Source: a virus
Length of the DNA stretch: 26,284 nt
Reading direction: 5' to 3' (one strand)
IMG/VR virus record: IMGVR_UViG_3300042539_000162
Span: 1 to 26,284 of that record
The notes beneath the pieces are model-generated. The model was not told where the DNA came from. It ran no database searches and saw only the letters and a list, made by a program, of their open reading frames with translations. The position numbers and the translations under genes are program-made. This document shows positions 15,566-21,887 of this stretch, one piece after another; the stretch's first letter is position 1, and each line of letters starts with the position of its first letter.

Positions 15566-15919
15566 TTATCTTCCTCTCGCTGAACGTTTAACTATTTTAG
15601 CTGTTTTAGCCGAATTAATAAACGCCTGTTTGGTAGGCGCACCTTTTGCTCCAACTGGTCTCATTTTTTCGCCAGAGCCCGCAGCGATCCTACGCTTTTT
15701 AGCGGCGATATTGGCATATAAGCCGGGTTTTGCTGCCATTACTTTACCTCCGGTTTTGTAATTATCAGGTAAGTCTTGTTGACTCTTTCCACGAACCTTA
15801 TCCAATACTTCTTTAAACCCTGGATCAACTTTGTTTTTGTCTACCTTGTCTGTTGCATTAGGGTTTTGTTTGGCAGGGGTTGGAGGAACAGAAGGGGCGG
15901 GATTTACACGTTTTACCAT
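15566..15919 (-). CDS. Lys-rich small protein, PGLYANI family, 117 aa
   Basis: The N-terminal third is Pro/Asn/Lys-rich and disordered-looking. Residues 53-62 read NYKTGGKVMA, followed by KPGLYANIAAKKRRIAAGSG and KMRPVGAKGAPTKQAFINSA. I recognise the PGLYANI...KKRRIAAGSGEKM block as conserved in many environmental phage genomes next to adaptor and head genes, without known role. Basic throughout; possibly DNA-binding. Start abuts the preceding stop (TAAATG). Confidence 0.82.
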   Translation of the reverse strand: MVKRVNPAPSVPPTPAKQNPNATDKVDKNKVDPGFKEVLDKVRGKSQQDLPDNYKTGGKVMAAKPGLYANIAAKKRRIAAGSGEKMRPVGAKGAPTKQAFINSAKTAKIVKRSARGR

Positions 15920-16156
15920 TTATTTTCCCCAATGGCCCATAACAAAGCCAATAACTCCTGTTACAGCACTAACTGCTCCACCTGCCCAAATCAAGGCTTT
16001 CCAGCCTCCCTTTGCTTCAGACAAAGTTTTTTGGATTATTTGAATCGACTTTTTAATTTCGTCCATGTCTCCAACAAGTTTGTCCATATCTGCTTGAAGG
16101 TGTTTAATATCGTTTGCATGTGTGGCTAACTCCCTAGCTGTTTGTATTTCTTCCAT
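15920..16156 (-). CDS. XhlA-like coiled-coil/TM protein, possible holin accessory
   Basis: A 78-aa protein using the ATG at 16156, which overlaps the preceding stop as TAATG; an alternative ATG at 16171 lies inside that gene. Residues 3-50 form a heptad-like coiled coil (HANDIKHLQADMDKLVGDMD), followed by one membrane segment at ~52-73 (WKALIWAGGAVSAVTGVIGF) and a short charged end. This is the architecture of the XhlA family of phage membrane proteins. It lies 12 kb from the main lysis genes, so it may act in lysis or as a virion membrane protein. Confidence 0.75.
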   Translation of the reverse strand: MEEIQTARELATHANDIKHLQADMDKLVGDMDEIKKSIQIIQKTLSEAKGGWKALIWAGGAVSAVTGVIGFVMGHWGK

Positions 16157-16416
16157 TATGCGCAGTTCCATCGTTTTAATGAAGCTTTTGCACGCTCTGC
16201 AGGACCCTTAGCTTTCGCTACTACTCCTGACATTCTGGCACAGAACGACTTTTTACGGCCTGCGTCCGCTTTTGTTTTTGGGTTTGGTGCAGGGGCTTTT
16301 AACTTGCTACCTGTTGCCTTGTTGTACTTGGCTCTTCCCTTGGCAGTAAGTCCAGCTCCCTGTTTGACAGGGAGCTTTTCTCCACGCCCAATAGCAAGGG
16401 AAGGATTCTTAGCCAT
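16156..16416 (-). CDS. Basic phage protein, DUF6321-like
   Basis: An 86-aa basic protein: PVKQGAGLTAKGRAKYNKAT (residues 16-35), GSKLKAPAPNP, then KKSFCARMSGV and a terminal LKRWNC. The GLTAKGRAKYN and SFCARMSGV blocks and the Trp-Asn-Cys end are conserved across many phages (DUF6321 from memory). The ATG overlaps the preceding stop by 8 nt. A DNA-binding or packaging-associated role is plausible from charge only. Confidence 0.82.
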   Translation of the reverse strand: MAKNPSLAIGRGEKLPVKQGAGLTAKGRAKYNKATGSKLKAPAPNPKTKADAGRKKSFCARMSGVVAKAKGPAERAKASLKRWNCA

Positions 16417-16693
16417 AAAACACCGTAGCAGTCATGCCAGCAGGGGTTGTTACATAAATACCGTTTGTGCAACGAATGCCGTCGCCAGGAACGCTAATAT
16501 TAAGTGACTGAGCTGCTGCTGGGGCTACAAAACTAAACACCGTAGTGCCTGCTGAACCATTTTTAATGGTCAAAGTACCGCCGCCTGCGGGAACTCCGAC
16601 AACCATTCCTTTGATACGGGCGGGTCCAGCAAACACAGCAGCGTCAGTCTGTGCCGCTGCGATTGCGGTTGATAGGACGTCATATTGAAGCAT
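16409..16693 (-). CDS. Small beta-rich virion protein, 94 aa
   Basis: MLQYDVLSTAIAAAQTDAAV, then RIKGMVVGVPAGGGTLTIKN, FSFVAPAAAQSLNISVPGDG and a C-terminal YVTTPAGMTATVFYG. Alternating hydrophobic residues and Gly turns suggest a compact beta sandwich, as in head-decoration or fibre-tip proteins. A well-placed AAGGAGATTAATT precedes the start. No family name recalled; location in the tail-side operon supports a virion role. Confidence 0.78.
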   Translation of the reverse strand: MLQYDVLSTAIAAAQTDAAVFAGPARIKGMVVGVPAGGGTLTIKNGSAGTTVFSFVAPAAAQSLNISVPGDGIRCTNGIYVTTPAGMTATVFYG

Positions 16694-16712
16694 AATTAAT
16701 CTCCTTGGTTAT

Positions 16713-16728
16713 TGGGGCCGAAGCCCCA
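16713..16728 (-). other. UUCG-tetraloop RNA hairpin between two genes
   Basis: On the minus strand TGGGGC-TTCG-GCCCCA forms a 6-bp stem with a UUCG loop, in the 44-nt gap between the 139-aa and 94-aa genes. No T-run follows (AATAACCAAGG), so it is not a good intrinsic terminator. It may protect the upstream message or adjust relative expression. The same loop occurs in the terminator at 18109-18136. Confidence 0.65.
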
Positions 16729-16737
16729 TAAGATTAA

Positions 16738-17157
16738 TTAAGCTGGGGTCACTAGACCAGAGGCGTCTGAGGGAGCCCAAGCAGAACCTGCTGTCGCACC
16801 AACTGCTGTGTAAATAATCCCAGTGGTATAGTCTACAACCATTTTTCCAGTATATTTACCAGTAGTATTAATTGCGTTTGCAATAGCACCAACCGCTGCC
16901 GCTGTACTTGACACTAAAGCTAAATTGGCATTTTTGTTGGTCCAAGTGGTTACGCCGCTGCCGTCGGTAGTTAATACTTCGTTAGCGGAACCGTCGTTTG
17001 GAGGAAATACTAGGCTGTAGCTTGCTGCTAGGCCGTTTGGGGCATCAATTGTGATGCTATTTGCGTTGTTACTTTGTAGTTCAACGGAAGTCGAAGAAAA
17101 TACGCCTTCAAACCCGTTTAGGGATTTAACTGGTCCCGTGAAGGTAGTGCGAGCCAT
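16738..17157 (-). CDS. Virion structural protein, first gene of tail-side operon
   Basis: A 139-aa protein using the ATG at 17157 (MARTTFTGPVKSLNGFEGVF); AAGGAGTTACC precedes it. The open frame to 17280 lies in the promoter/leader region and is rejected. The residues after the start resemble a conserved beginning in phage structural proteins (MARTT-(F/Y)-x-GPVKS). It continues as a beta-rich Gly/Ala/Thr protein with DGSGVTTWTNKNANLALV and ends SDASGLVTPA. Function unknown; possibly decoration or fibre-related. Confidence 0.8.
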   Translation of the reverse strand: MARTTFTGPVKSLNGFEGVFSSTSVELQSNNANSITIDAPNGLAASYSLVFPPNDGSANEVLTTDGSGVTTWTNKNANLALVSSTAAAVGAIANAINTTGKYTGKMVVDYTTGIIYTAVGATAGSAWAPSDASGLVTPA

Positions 17158-17221
17158 GGTAACTCCTTGTATATGCAGTACATTTTCCTGTAGTCTCTGC
17201 ATCGTCTGCTGGGCCAGTCTA

Positions 17222-17246
17222 CAGGAACTAAATATCCCAGTTCCTG
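17222..17246. promoter_or_regulatory. 8-bp inverted repeat at the tail-operon transcription start
   Basis: CAGGAACT (17222-17229) and AGTTCCTG (17239-17246) are perfect inverted copies around a 9-nt loop. It begins within a few bases downstream of the predicted start for the promoter at 17252-17280, so on the minus strand it would be either an extreme 5' RNA stem-loop or a DNA operator. No gene is coded here. Confidence 0.6.
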
Positions 17247-17251
17247 GTGTA

Positions 17252-17280
17252 TTTATACCCTTAAATTCATTTAGTTGCAA
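17252..17280 (-). promoter_or_regulatory. Sigma70-like promoter for the tail-side operon
   Basis: On the minus strand: -35 TTGCAA (17275-17280; 4/6 to TTGACA), 17-bp spacer, -10 TATAAA (17252-17257; 5/6). It lies about 90 nt upstream of the 139-aa gene in the only sizeable gap between convergent/divergent blocks, where a new transcript is needed because the head unit is terminated at 18109-18136. The -35 hexamer is self-complementary. Confidence 0.55.
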
Positions 17281-17298
17281 TAGATTTTTAGATAAAAT
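17270..17298 (+). promoter_or_regulatory. Weak candidate promoter for the GNAT-HNH island
   Basis: On the plus strand TTTAGT (17270-17275), 17-bp spacer, TAAAAT (17293-17298; 5/6 to TATAAT). The -35 is poor (3/6) and the start would fall only about 15 nt before the ATG, next to the GGAGG ribosome site. Listed because the island needs its own plus-strand promoter and this 160-base divergent gap is the nearest place for one. Confidence 0.25.
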
Positions 17299-17320
17299 GG
17301 GTTATCCCCGGAGGCGAATC

Positions 17321-17806
17321 ATGAAATTTACCATTAAGAAGGTTGACTTACGCAATGAGTCTAATAAGACCGTAATCCTATATCTTCAGAAAAAAATACT
17401 GCCTTCGGATGCTCCTTACAAACCAACTCAGGGGCATTGGTGGTTAGCTTACACAGAAGAAGGCAAGCCAGTAGCGTTTGCTGGGTTAGTCAGGTCACAA
17501 CGATTTACAGATACAGGGTATCTTTGTCGTGCAGGAGTCTTAGACGAGTACACAGGACACCGTTTGCAAAGACGCCTAATTAATGTAAGAATCCGTAAGG
17601 CCAAGGAATTAGGCTGGAATTGGATTATTACAGATACAACCGATAACCCTGCTTCATCTAACTCATTAATTAATGCTGGCTTTAAAATTTATACCCCTAG
17701 TACCCCGTGGTCGTTCAAGCACGCAATCTATTGGAAATACAGAATAGACCAGAGCGATGCCTTACAAAGACCCAAACGATCCAAGAAAAAAGCAGGCGTT
17801 GCGTAG
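17321..17806 (+). CDS. GNAT-family N-acetyltransferase-like protein
   Basis: A 161-aa protein on the opposite strand to its surroundings. The ATG at 17321 follows an excellent GGAGG (17310-17314). The frame shows the GNAT layout: N-terminal beta/alpha (FTIKKVDLRNESNKTVILYL), WWLAYTEEGKPVAFAGLV, then CRAGVLDEYTGHRLQRRLIN, equivalent to the acetyl-CoA-binding V-x-P-x-x-R-x-x-G-x-G/A motif, and DTTDNPASSNSLINAGFKIY typical of the final strands. The substrate is unknown. It overlaps the HNH gene by 50 nt. Likely an accessory (moron-type) gene. Confidence 0.82.
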   Translation: MKFTIKKVDLRNESNKTVILYLQKKILPSDAPYKPTQGHWWLAYTEEGKPVAFAGLVRSQRFTDTGYLCRAGVLDEYTGHRLQRRLINVRIRKAKELGWNWIITDTTDNPASSNSLINAGFKIYTPSTPWSFKHAIYWKYRIDQSDALQRPKRSKKKAGVA

Positions 17807-18140
17807 GGGTTCTGCCAATCATTACAAGAAAAACAAATTAAAGGTACTTATTGCTACCTACAAAAGAAAGAAAGAAGAAAGAGAAAAATGGATTGCATTT
17901 AAAGCCAGCCTAAAATGCAGTTACTGTGAACAAAACCATCCTGCTGCGCTAGACTTTCATCACGAAGACCCCAAACAAAAAGACCGAGAAGTCAGCTACT
18001 ACGTAAAAAACTACCAATACACTAGGGCGATGGAAGAAGTTAAAAAATGCCTTGTCCTATGTGCCAACTGCCATAGAATTTTGCACTTTAACGAAATTTC
18101 TAAAAGACAAAAGAAAAAGCCCCACCGAAGTGGGGCCTAA
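17757..18140 (+). CDS. HNH endonuclease
   Basis: A 127-aa protein with a basic, Lys-rich N-terminus (1-50) and an HNH domain: CSYC (C54, C57), LDFHHEDP (H68, H69), CANCHR (C102, C105, H106) and H110. The four Cys form the zinc site and the His residues the metal-dependent nuclease centre. Phage HNH proteins either act with packaging or spread as selfish nickases; no intron is seen here. The start has no strong ribosome site and lies inside the GNAT gene, so it is probably coupled. Its last nine codons are made of the minus-strand head terminator hairpin. Confidence 0.88.
   Translation: MPYKDPNDPRKKQALRRGSANHYKKNKLKVLIATYKRKKEEREKWIAFKASLKCSYCEQNHPAALDFHHEDPKQKDREVSYYVKNYQYTRAMEEVKKCLVLCANCHRILHFNEISKRQKKKPHRSGA
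18109..18136 (-). terminator. Intrinsic terminator after the major capsid gene
   Basis: Minus strand: GCCCCAC-TTCG-GTGGGGC (18119-18136), a perfect 7-bp GC-rich stem with a UUCG loop, followed by TTTTTCTTTT (18109-18118). It starts 22 nt after the coat stop. On the plus strand no T-run follows, so it is directional. It is embedded in the 3' end of the HNH reading frame. Confidence 0.9.
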
Positions 18141-18157
18141 CCTCACGTGAACAAGGT

Positions 18158-19069
18158 TTAAGCTGCGCCAGGTGATCCGTAGATACCACGTGGATCAGAC
18201 CAGCCGAAGCTGTAACGCTCACGAGCCTTGTAACGTACGTTGCCGGTGTCGAAGTCGCCTTCGAAAGCTGTACGGATTGGGGCACGTTGGAACATCTTGA
18301 GTCCATTTGGAGCGTCGGTTAACAAGAACCATGCCGATACGTCGGTTAGGTAATGGTTAACAACGAATCCATCAGGAATTAGACCCATAGACTTGATAGC
18401 GTTGATGTCGTTATCAGCCGTAGCAGTACGGAGAGTAGACTTCATTAAACGCTCTGCTGTGAACTGGAGTTCTTTTGGAACTACCAACTTCTTAGCAATC
18501 AAGGCAATCTTCAAACCACGCTCGTCTGTGAAACCAGCGATGTCGATGATACCTTGCTCAAGGGAGGTCTCATTCAAGTCAGCAGGAACCGTAGGACGGT
18601 TGCTGAAGTTTGGACCTAAAGCGGTTGGGTGGTTTGTTGCGCACAATTCTACGCCGTCGCCACCTTTATAGTTGCTGTCAAAGGCGTTGTTCAATACGGA
18701 CGCACCGAATACTTGCTTGGTGTGAGCCATTGAACGAGCCAAAGCCTTGGTATAACGGCTTGCCAAACGGTCGTAGAGGTTGTCCTCGATTGCCTCTTCG
18801 GTAATCGAGAATGCCAATGCGATAGTCTGGTGGGTGTAGCGAGCGGTAAATGACTCTTGTGCAGAATCATAGTTAACGCCAGCGCCTTCAGCCTTAACTG
18901 GGGCTTGACCGAAGCCAGTCAACATAACTTCTTCTTCGAACGCACGCTCAGAATCTTCAATTTCGAAGATATCTTCGTGTTCGTTCTCATAACGCTTGTA
19001 CTCGAGACCGAATAAAGCGTTAAGGCCTGGTTCTAGTTCTTTAACTAGTTGTGAACGAGTGATAGCCAT
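18158..19069 (-). CDS. Major capsid protein, HK97-fold
   Basis: A 303-aa coat protein, MAITRSQLVKELEPGLNALF. Recognisable blocks: FTARYTHQTIALAFSITEEA, LARSMAHTKQVFGASVLNNA, LCATNHPTALGPN, and a C-terminus RERYSFGWSDPRGIYGSPGA. These place it in a major-head-protein family with an HK97-type fold. It is preceded by scaffold and a decoration-like gene and followed at once by a strong terminator, as expected for the most abundant virion protein. Codon choice looks more regular and G+C-richer than the fibre genes. No prohead protease is seen, so maturation probably depends on the separate scaffold. Confidence 0.92.
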   Translation of the reverse strand: MAITRSQLVKELEPGLNALFGLEYKRYENEHEDIFEIEDSERAFEEEVMLTGFGQAPVKAEGAGVNYDSAQESFTARYTHQTIALAFSITEEAIEDNLYDRLASRYTKALARSMAHTKQVFGASVLNNAFDSNYKGGDGVELCATNHPTALGPNFSNRPTVPADLNETSLEQGIIDIAGFTDERGLKIALIAKKLVVPKELQFTAERLMKSTLRTATADNDINAIKSMGLIPDGFVVNHYLTDVSAWFLLTDAPNGLKMFQRAPIRTAFEGDFDTGNVRYKARERYSFGWSDPRGIYGSPGAA

Positions 19070-19071
19070 GA

Positions 19072-19668
19072 TTAACTAACTCCTGCTGTTGGTGCTTTAT
19101 ACAGATGCTCATTGATCGTAACGATCAAGTCAGCGTATGCAGCGGTTAAATCACTGTTGCTGGGATCAGCGGTAACACCAATAACTTTAACATTGAGTGC
19201 AGAAGCTGCAGCCAAAGAACCAGTGCTAAGCTCTAATCCAGAAACGCCAGTTGTAACGTTACCTGCTACTGTTTGTACCAAGTCAGCGTTTTGGCCGATA
19301 GCGGTTACGCCAGCGACGCCAGAAGCCTGAACTAGGAACTGAGCATAAGGATCGTCTACAACAAATGCAACAATATCGTCAGCAGCAATGCCGCCTGGAT
19401 AATAGTTACGCCATACAGGCTTTTTGCTTGTAGGGTCGGTGTAGTTACATCCAATGAAAACACCAAGAATGTTAGCTGCACCAGGGGTGTGTTTTACGAT
19501 GAAACCGGTAGATACACCGGTAGCAACACCGAAAGTTACGGTATCGCCCTGAAAGATTGCTGTAGCCGTACCACTAGCGATTTTGTACTGTGTATCACCA
19601 TCGCTGTTGTAGTTACTGCCTAGCTTTCCTAGAGGACGAAGACCAAAGGCTTTATTTACGTTTGCCAT
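19072..19668 (-). CDS. Head decoration / capsid-stabilising protein
   Basis: A 198-aa beta-rich protein, MANVNKAFGLRPLGKLGSNY, with TATAIFQGDTVTFGVATGVS, ILGVFIGCNYTDPTSKKPVW and a C-terminal DLIVTINEHLYKAPTAGVS. The family is often encoded directly before a coat gene and is thought to sit on or stabilise the capsid shell. It is 2 nt from the coat start, so both are probably made in similar amounts. Role inferred from family memory and position. Confidence 0.82.
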   Translation of the reverse strand: MANVNKAFGLRPLGKLGSNYNSDGDTQYKIASGTATAIFQGDTVTFGVATGVSTGFIVKHTPGAANILGVFIGCNYTDPTSKKPVWRNYYPGGIAADDIVAFVVDDPYAQFLVQASGVAGVTAIGQNADLVQTVAGNVTTGVSGLELSTGSLAAASALNVKVIGVTADPSNSDLTAAYADLIVTINEHLYKAPTAGVS

Positions 19669-19692
19669 TTGTTTTCTCCAAAATTAAATTAA

Positions 19693-20184
19693 TTAGCCTT
19701 CACTCTTAGAGTTAGGGCCACCAAAAGAAACACGAGTGTTACGCTCTGGCTGCTGAAAACGCATTGTTGAATGCGCATTCTCTTTCATCATGTTGTTGTC
19801 TACTGCTTCAATTTGGTCCCTTGCACGTTGGCGGTAATAGTGATTACGCTCACCGACAGTTTCTTCGGGGATTTTCGCTAAAAGTAAGCCGCCAACTCCG
19901 ACGACTCCTTTGTTCCGACCATCTTCAACAGCAGGCATGGTGTTTTGATACTCTTCGGGCAACTCTTCTAAACGAACGAGTTCATATCCCTCACGAAGCT
20001 TACTAAACACATTCTGCTTGTCTTCAAAGCCTTGAACTTCAGAGCGAATCCAACGATATTTAAAACCATCTGGTGCAGGGGGAGCATCCAAACGAGAAGG
20101 AGGTGCCCATGGTTTACGTTGCGCAGTCTTTTCACGTGTTTCAGCGTTACGGGAGCTGCGATTAAATTTAACAGTATCAGTCAT
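19693..20184 (-). CDS. Conserved head-region protein, 163 aa
   Basis: A charged protein: QRKPWAPPSRLDAPPAPDGF (residues 22-41) then KYRWIRSEVQGFEDKQNVFS, EGYELVRLEELPEEYQNTMP and GGLLLAKIPEETVGERNHYY. The RKPW-x-PPS-x-LDAPPAP-x-GF-x-YRWIR block is conserved between scaffold and coat genes in podovirus-like genomes I recall. It has no membrane or enzymatic motif and ends in a low-complexity tail. It may be a minor head or scaffold-associated protein. Confidence 0.8.
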   Translation of the reverse strand: MTDTVKFNRSSRNAETREKTAQRKPWAPPSRLDAPPAPDGFKYRWIRSEVQGFEDKQNVFSKLREGYELVRLEELPEEYQNTMPAVEDGRNKGVVGVGGLLLAKIPEETVGERNHYYRQRARDQIEAVDNNMMKENAHSTMRFQQPERNTRVSFGGPNSKSEG

Positions 20185-20188
20185 GGTT

Positions 20189-21172
20189 TTATTCCTTTAC
20201 GTATTTGGCATATTCCTCAATAGGAACACCAAGTTTTTTAGCAATAGCGACTTGACTAGGAGACAGTCTTACGCTGCGGCGTGCATTAGTATTTACTCCG
20301 GATGACCGGGCTGCAGGTGCAACGGCCTGCACGGGTTGCCGTTGTTGCCTGTTAGGTTGTGCAGCGAACTTCTGCGGAAACTGTGCTTTAATTCGCCGAT
20401 TTAGCTCATCATAATACTCATCTGATGATCCGTCAAACCCTTCTGCTTCACGAAGCTGTTTATCTATCCCCCAAGCAGCATAGGTCATCGTTGTATCTTG
20501 ACCAAACCATGGGTTTTCTTCTGCCCAAGACTCTGCCTTTGGATCAACCCGTGGAGCCTGTTGGGCTGGAGGTTGAAACTGAGGTTGTTGGTAAATCTGC
20601 TGTGGTTGGATAGGCGGGTTGTAAATCTGTGCTTGAGGTTGCTCTGCACCTCTTTCTAAATAGCCAGCAAGCTCCCGTTGCTCATGCGCTAGAGAAGCTA
20701 AACGCTCTTGAGCTTCGGTTTCGGTGTCAATGTCACCTTCTTCACGGGCTTTTTTGATAATTTGACGAATAGTCAAAAGCTGGGTGTCTACCCGGCTCTT
20801 GGCTTCTGCCAAGCGGCCATAATCAGAAGTAGCAGCCCGTTGTTGGGCTTGCTGGAACTGACCTTGAACGCCTTTTGCAAACTCCAAAGCTGCCTGTTCA
20901 CGGCGTTCTGCCTCACGCAGCTTAGAAGTTAGCTTATCAATCCGTTTTTTAACGGTATCGCTGTATTCCTTGAGCTCTTCGCCCTGGTTATTGGCTTCTT
21001 CCTTGGCAGGCTCTTTATCTACAGGCTCTGCTAAAGCAGGTTTGTCTGGCTCTGGAGCAAGGTCTTCTACAACCTCTGCCTTGCCATCATCATCTATGTC
21101 GACTTGAACTTCGGGTGCGTTTTCTGCCCCTACTTCGATGTCGTAAGTCGGATTTTCAGTTACTTGTCCCAT
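20189..21172 (-). CDS. Scaffolding protein
   Basis: A 327-aa protein with a very acidic N-terminus (1-65), a long coiled coil (about 66-185; RIDKLTSKLREAERREQAAL), a Gln/Pro-rich segment (185-225) and a short terminal helical unit (RLSPSQVAIAKKLGVPIEEY) with the basic/helical look of a P22-type coat-binding helix-turn-helix. It would template procapsid assembly and be removed afterwards. It lies just before the capsid genes. No protease motif is present. Confident as scaffold by architecture and place. Confidence 0.87.
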   Translation of the reverse strand: MGQVTENPTYDIEVGAENAPEVQVDIDDDGKAEVVEDLAPEPDKPALAEPVDKEPAKEEANNQGEELKEYSDTVKKRIDKLTSKLREAERREQAALEFAKGVQGQFQQAQQRAATSDYGRLAEAKSRVDTQLLTIRQIIKKAREEGDIDTETEAQERLASLAHEQRELAGYLERGAEQPQAQIYNPPIQPQQIYQQPQFQPPAQQAPRVDPKAESWAEENPWFGQDTTMTYAAWGIDKQLREAEGFDGSSDEYYDELNRRIKAQFPQKFAAQPNRQQRQPVQAVAPAARSSGVNTNARRSVRLSPSQVAIAKKLGVPIEEYAKYVKE

Positions 21173-21181
21173 TGTTGCTCC

Positions 21182-21634
21182 TTACATGTGCAAAATATCT
21201 TCGGGGTTGTTAATAACAGCAATGATTTCGTCATCATTTAAGATTCGGATTTCACCTTCGTCAATTCCAATACGGGAACCTGCATATCGGGTGAAAACTA
21301 CCCAATCACCGTCCTTGCACCACGCTCCTGTAGGAAATTTGCTTTCGTCTTTATATGCCAAAGGACCAGTTTTCAGAACGTAACCACATACTGTGGTTAT
21401 TTGGGTCTGCTTTTTGGTCTCTTCGACGTATAAAATACCGCCTTTAGATTTATTTGTGCCCCTGTAAGGTAGAACAGCAATACGCCATCCTGTGGGAGTT
21501 GGAATACGGTCTAAAACCGCTTCCTCAATCCTGTCGGGCTCTAATTGCCCATCTTCGTTATAGGCGTCTTCAAGTTCAGGCCCTCTTGCTGCCTTCTCGT
21601 CTGCCCATTTCTGCTCTAATGCAGTCAATTCCAT
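21182..21634 (-). CDS. GroES-like co-chaperonin (Cpn10)
   Basis: A 150-aa protein. Residues 1-46 are an acidic extension; residues 47-142 follow the Cpn10 fold: TPTGWRIAVLPYR, the mobile-loop motif KSKGGIL (62-68; GroES has KSAGGIV), a VCGYVLKTGP strand, WCKDGDWVVFTRYAG (GroES: VKVGDIVIFNDGYG), and ILNDDEIIAVI (GroES: IMSESDILAIV). It probably binds host GroEL and helps fold phage head proteins, like T4 gp31. It is encoded between portal and scaffold, as expected for a coat-folding factor. GGAG lies 9 nt before the ATG. Confidence 0.88.
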   Translation of the reverse strand: MELTALEQKWADEKAARGPELEDAYNEDGQLEPDRIEEAVLDRIPTPTGWRIAVLPYRGTNKSKGGILYVEETKKQTQITTVCGYVLKTGPLAYKDESKFPTGAWCKDGDWVVFTRYAGSRIGIDEGEIRILNDDEIIAVINNPEDILHM

Positions 21635-21652
21635 ACGGTTTTCTCCACAGGG

Positions 21653-21838
21653 TTAGTCAAAAGTCTCTTTCTTAAGCATGTCTTGTACGACCTGCTCAAC
21701 AAAAGTGTAGCCCTCAAGCCTACCCATCATCTGGCGGTATTGTTCCATATTCTTCATGGACCCCGAGATCACGAGTTGTTCCGTATCCTGCCGCATGCGG
21801 CGAATTTCGTATAGCAAGTTTTCTGTAAACTTGAGCAT
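21653..21838 (-). CDS. Small helical protein, first gene of head unit
   Basis: A 61-aa protein, MLKFTENLLYEIRRMRQDTE, then EQYRQMMGRLEGYTFVEQVV and ending KKETFD. The ATG at 21838 is preferred because GGTAGGAACC lies just upstream; an in-frame ATG at 21850 lacks a good site. It is probably all helical (two helices) and resembles small phage proteins next to head genes. It is the first product of the LexA-box promoter; role unknown. Confidence 0.72.
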   Translation of the reverse strand: MLKFTENLLYEIRRMRQDTEQLVISGSMKNMEQYRQMMGRLEGYTFVEQVVQDMLKKETFD

Positions 21839-21854
21839 GGTTCCTACCATGTTG

Positions 21855-21878
21855 CAAGAGGACTTTTAGCCCCTCTTG
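21855..21878 (-). other. Leader hairpin of the head transcript
   Basis: CAAGAGG (21855-21861) and CCTCTTG (21872-21878) are perfect inverted copies around a 10-nt loop. On the minus strand this lies about 10 nt into the predicted transcript and ends 16 nt before the 21838 ATG. No T-run follows on either strand, so it is not a terminator; RNA stabilisation or translational control is possible. Confidence 0.6.
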
Positions 21879-21887
21879 ATAGCTAGT

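Noticed and set aside
17158-17280. 41-codon N-terminal extension of the 139-aa gene
   Set aside because: The extension would cover the promoter and inverted repeat, has no ribosome site, and the ATG at 17157 has a strong one plus a conserved-looking N-terminus.
17757-18140. HNH gene as part of an intron or an intein
   Set aside because: Flanking genes are intact and complete, the HNH frame is free-standing, and no split gene or splice-like boundary is visible.
21841-21884. Leader hairpin as an intrinsic terminator after the 99-aa gene
   Set aside because: No T-run follows the stem on either strand, and it lies downstream of the promoter for the head genes.
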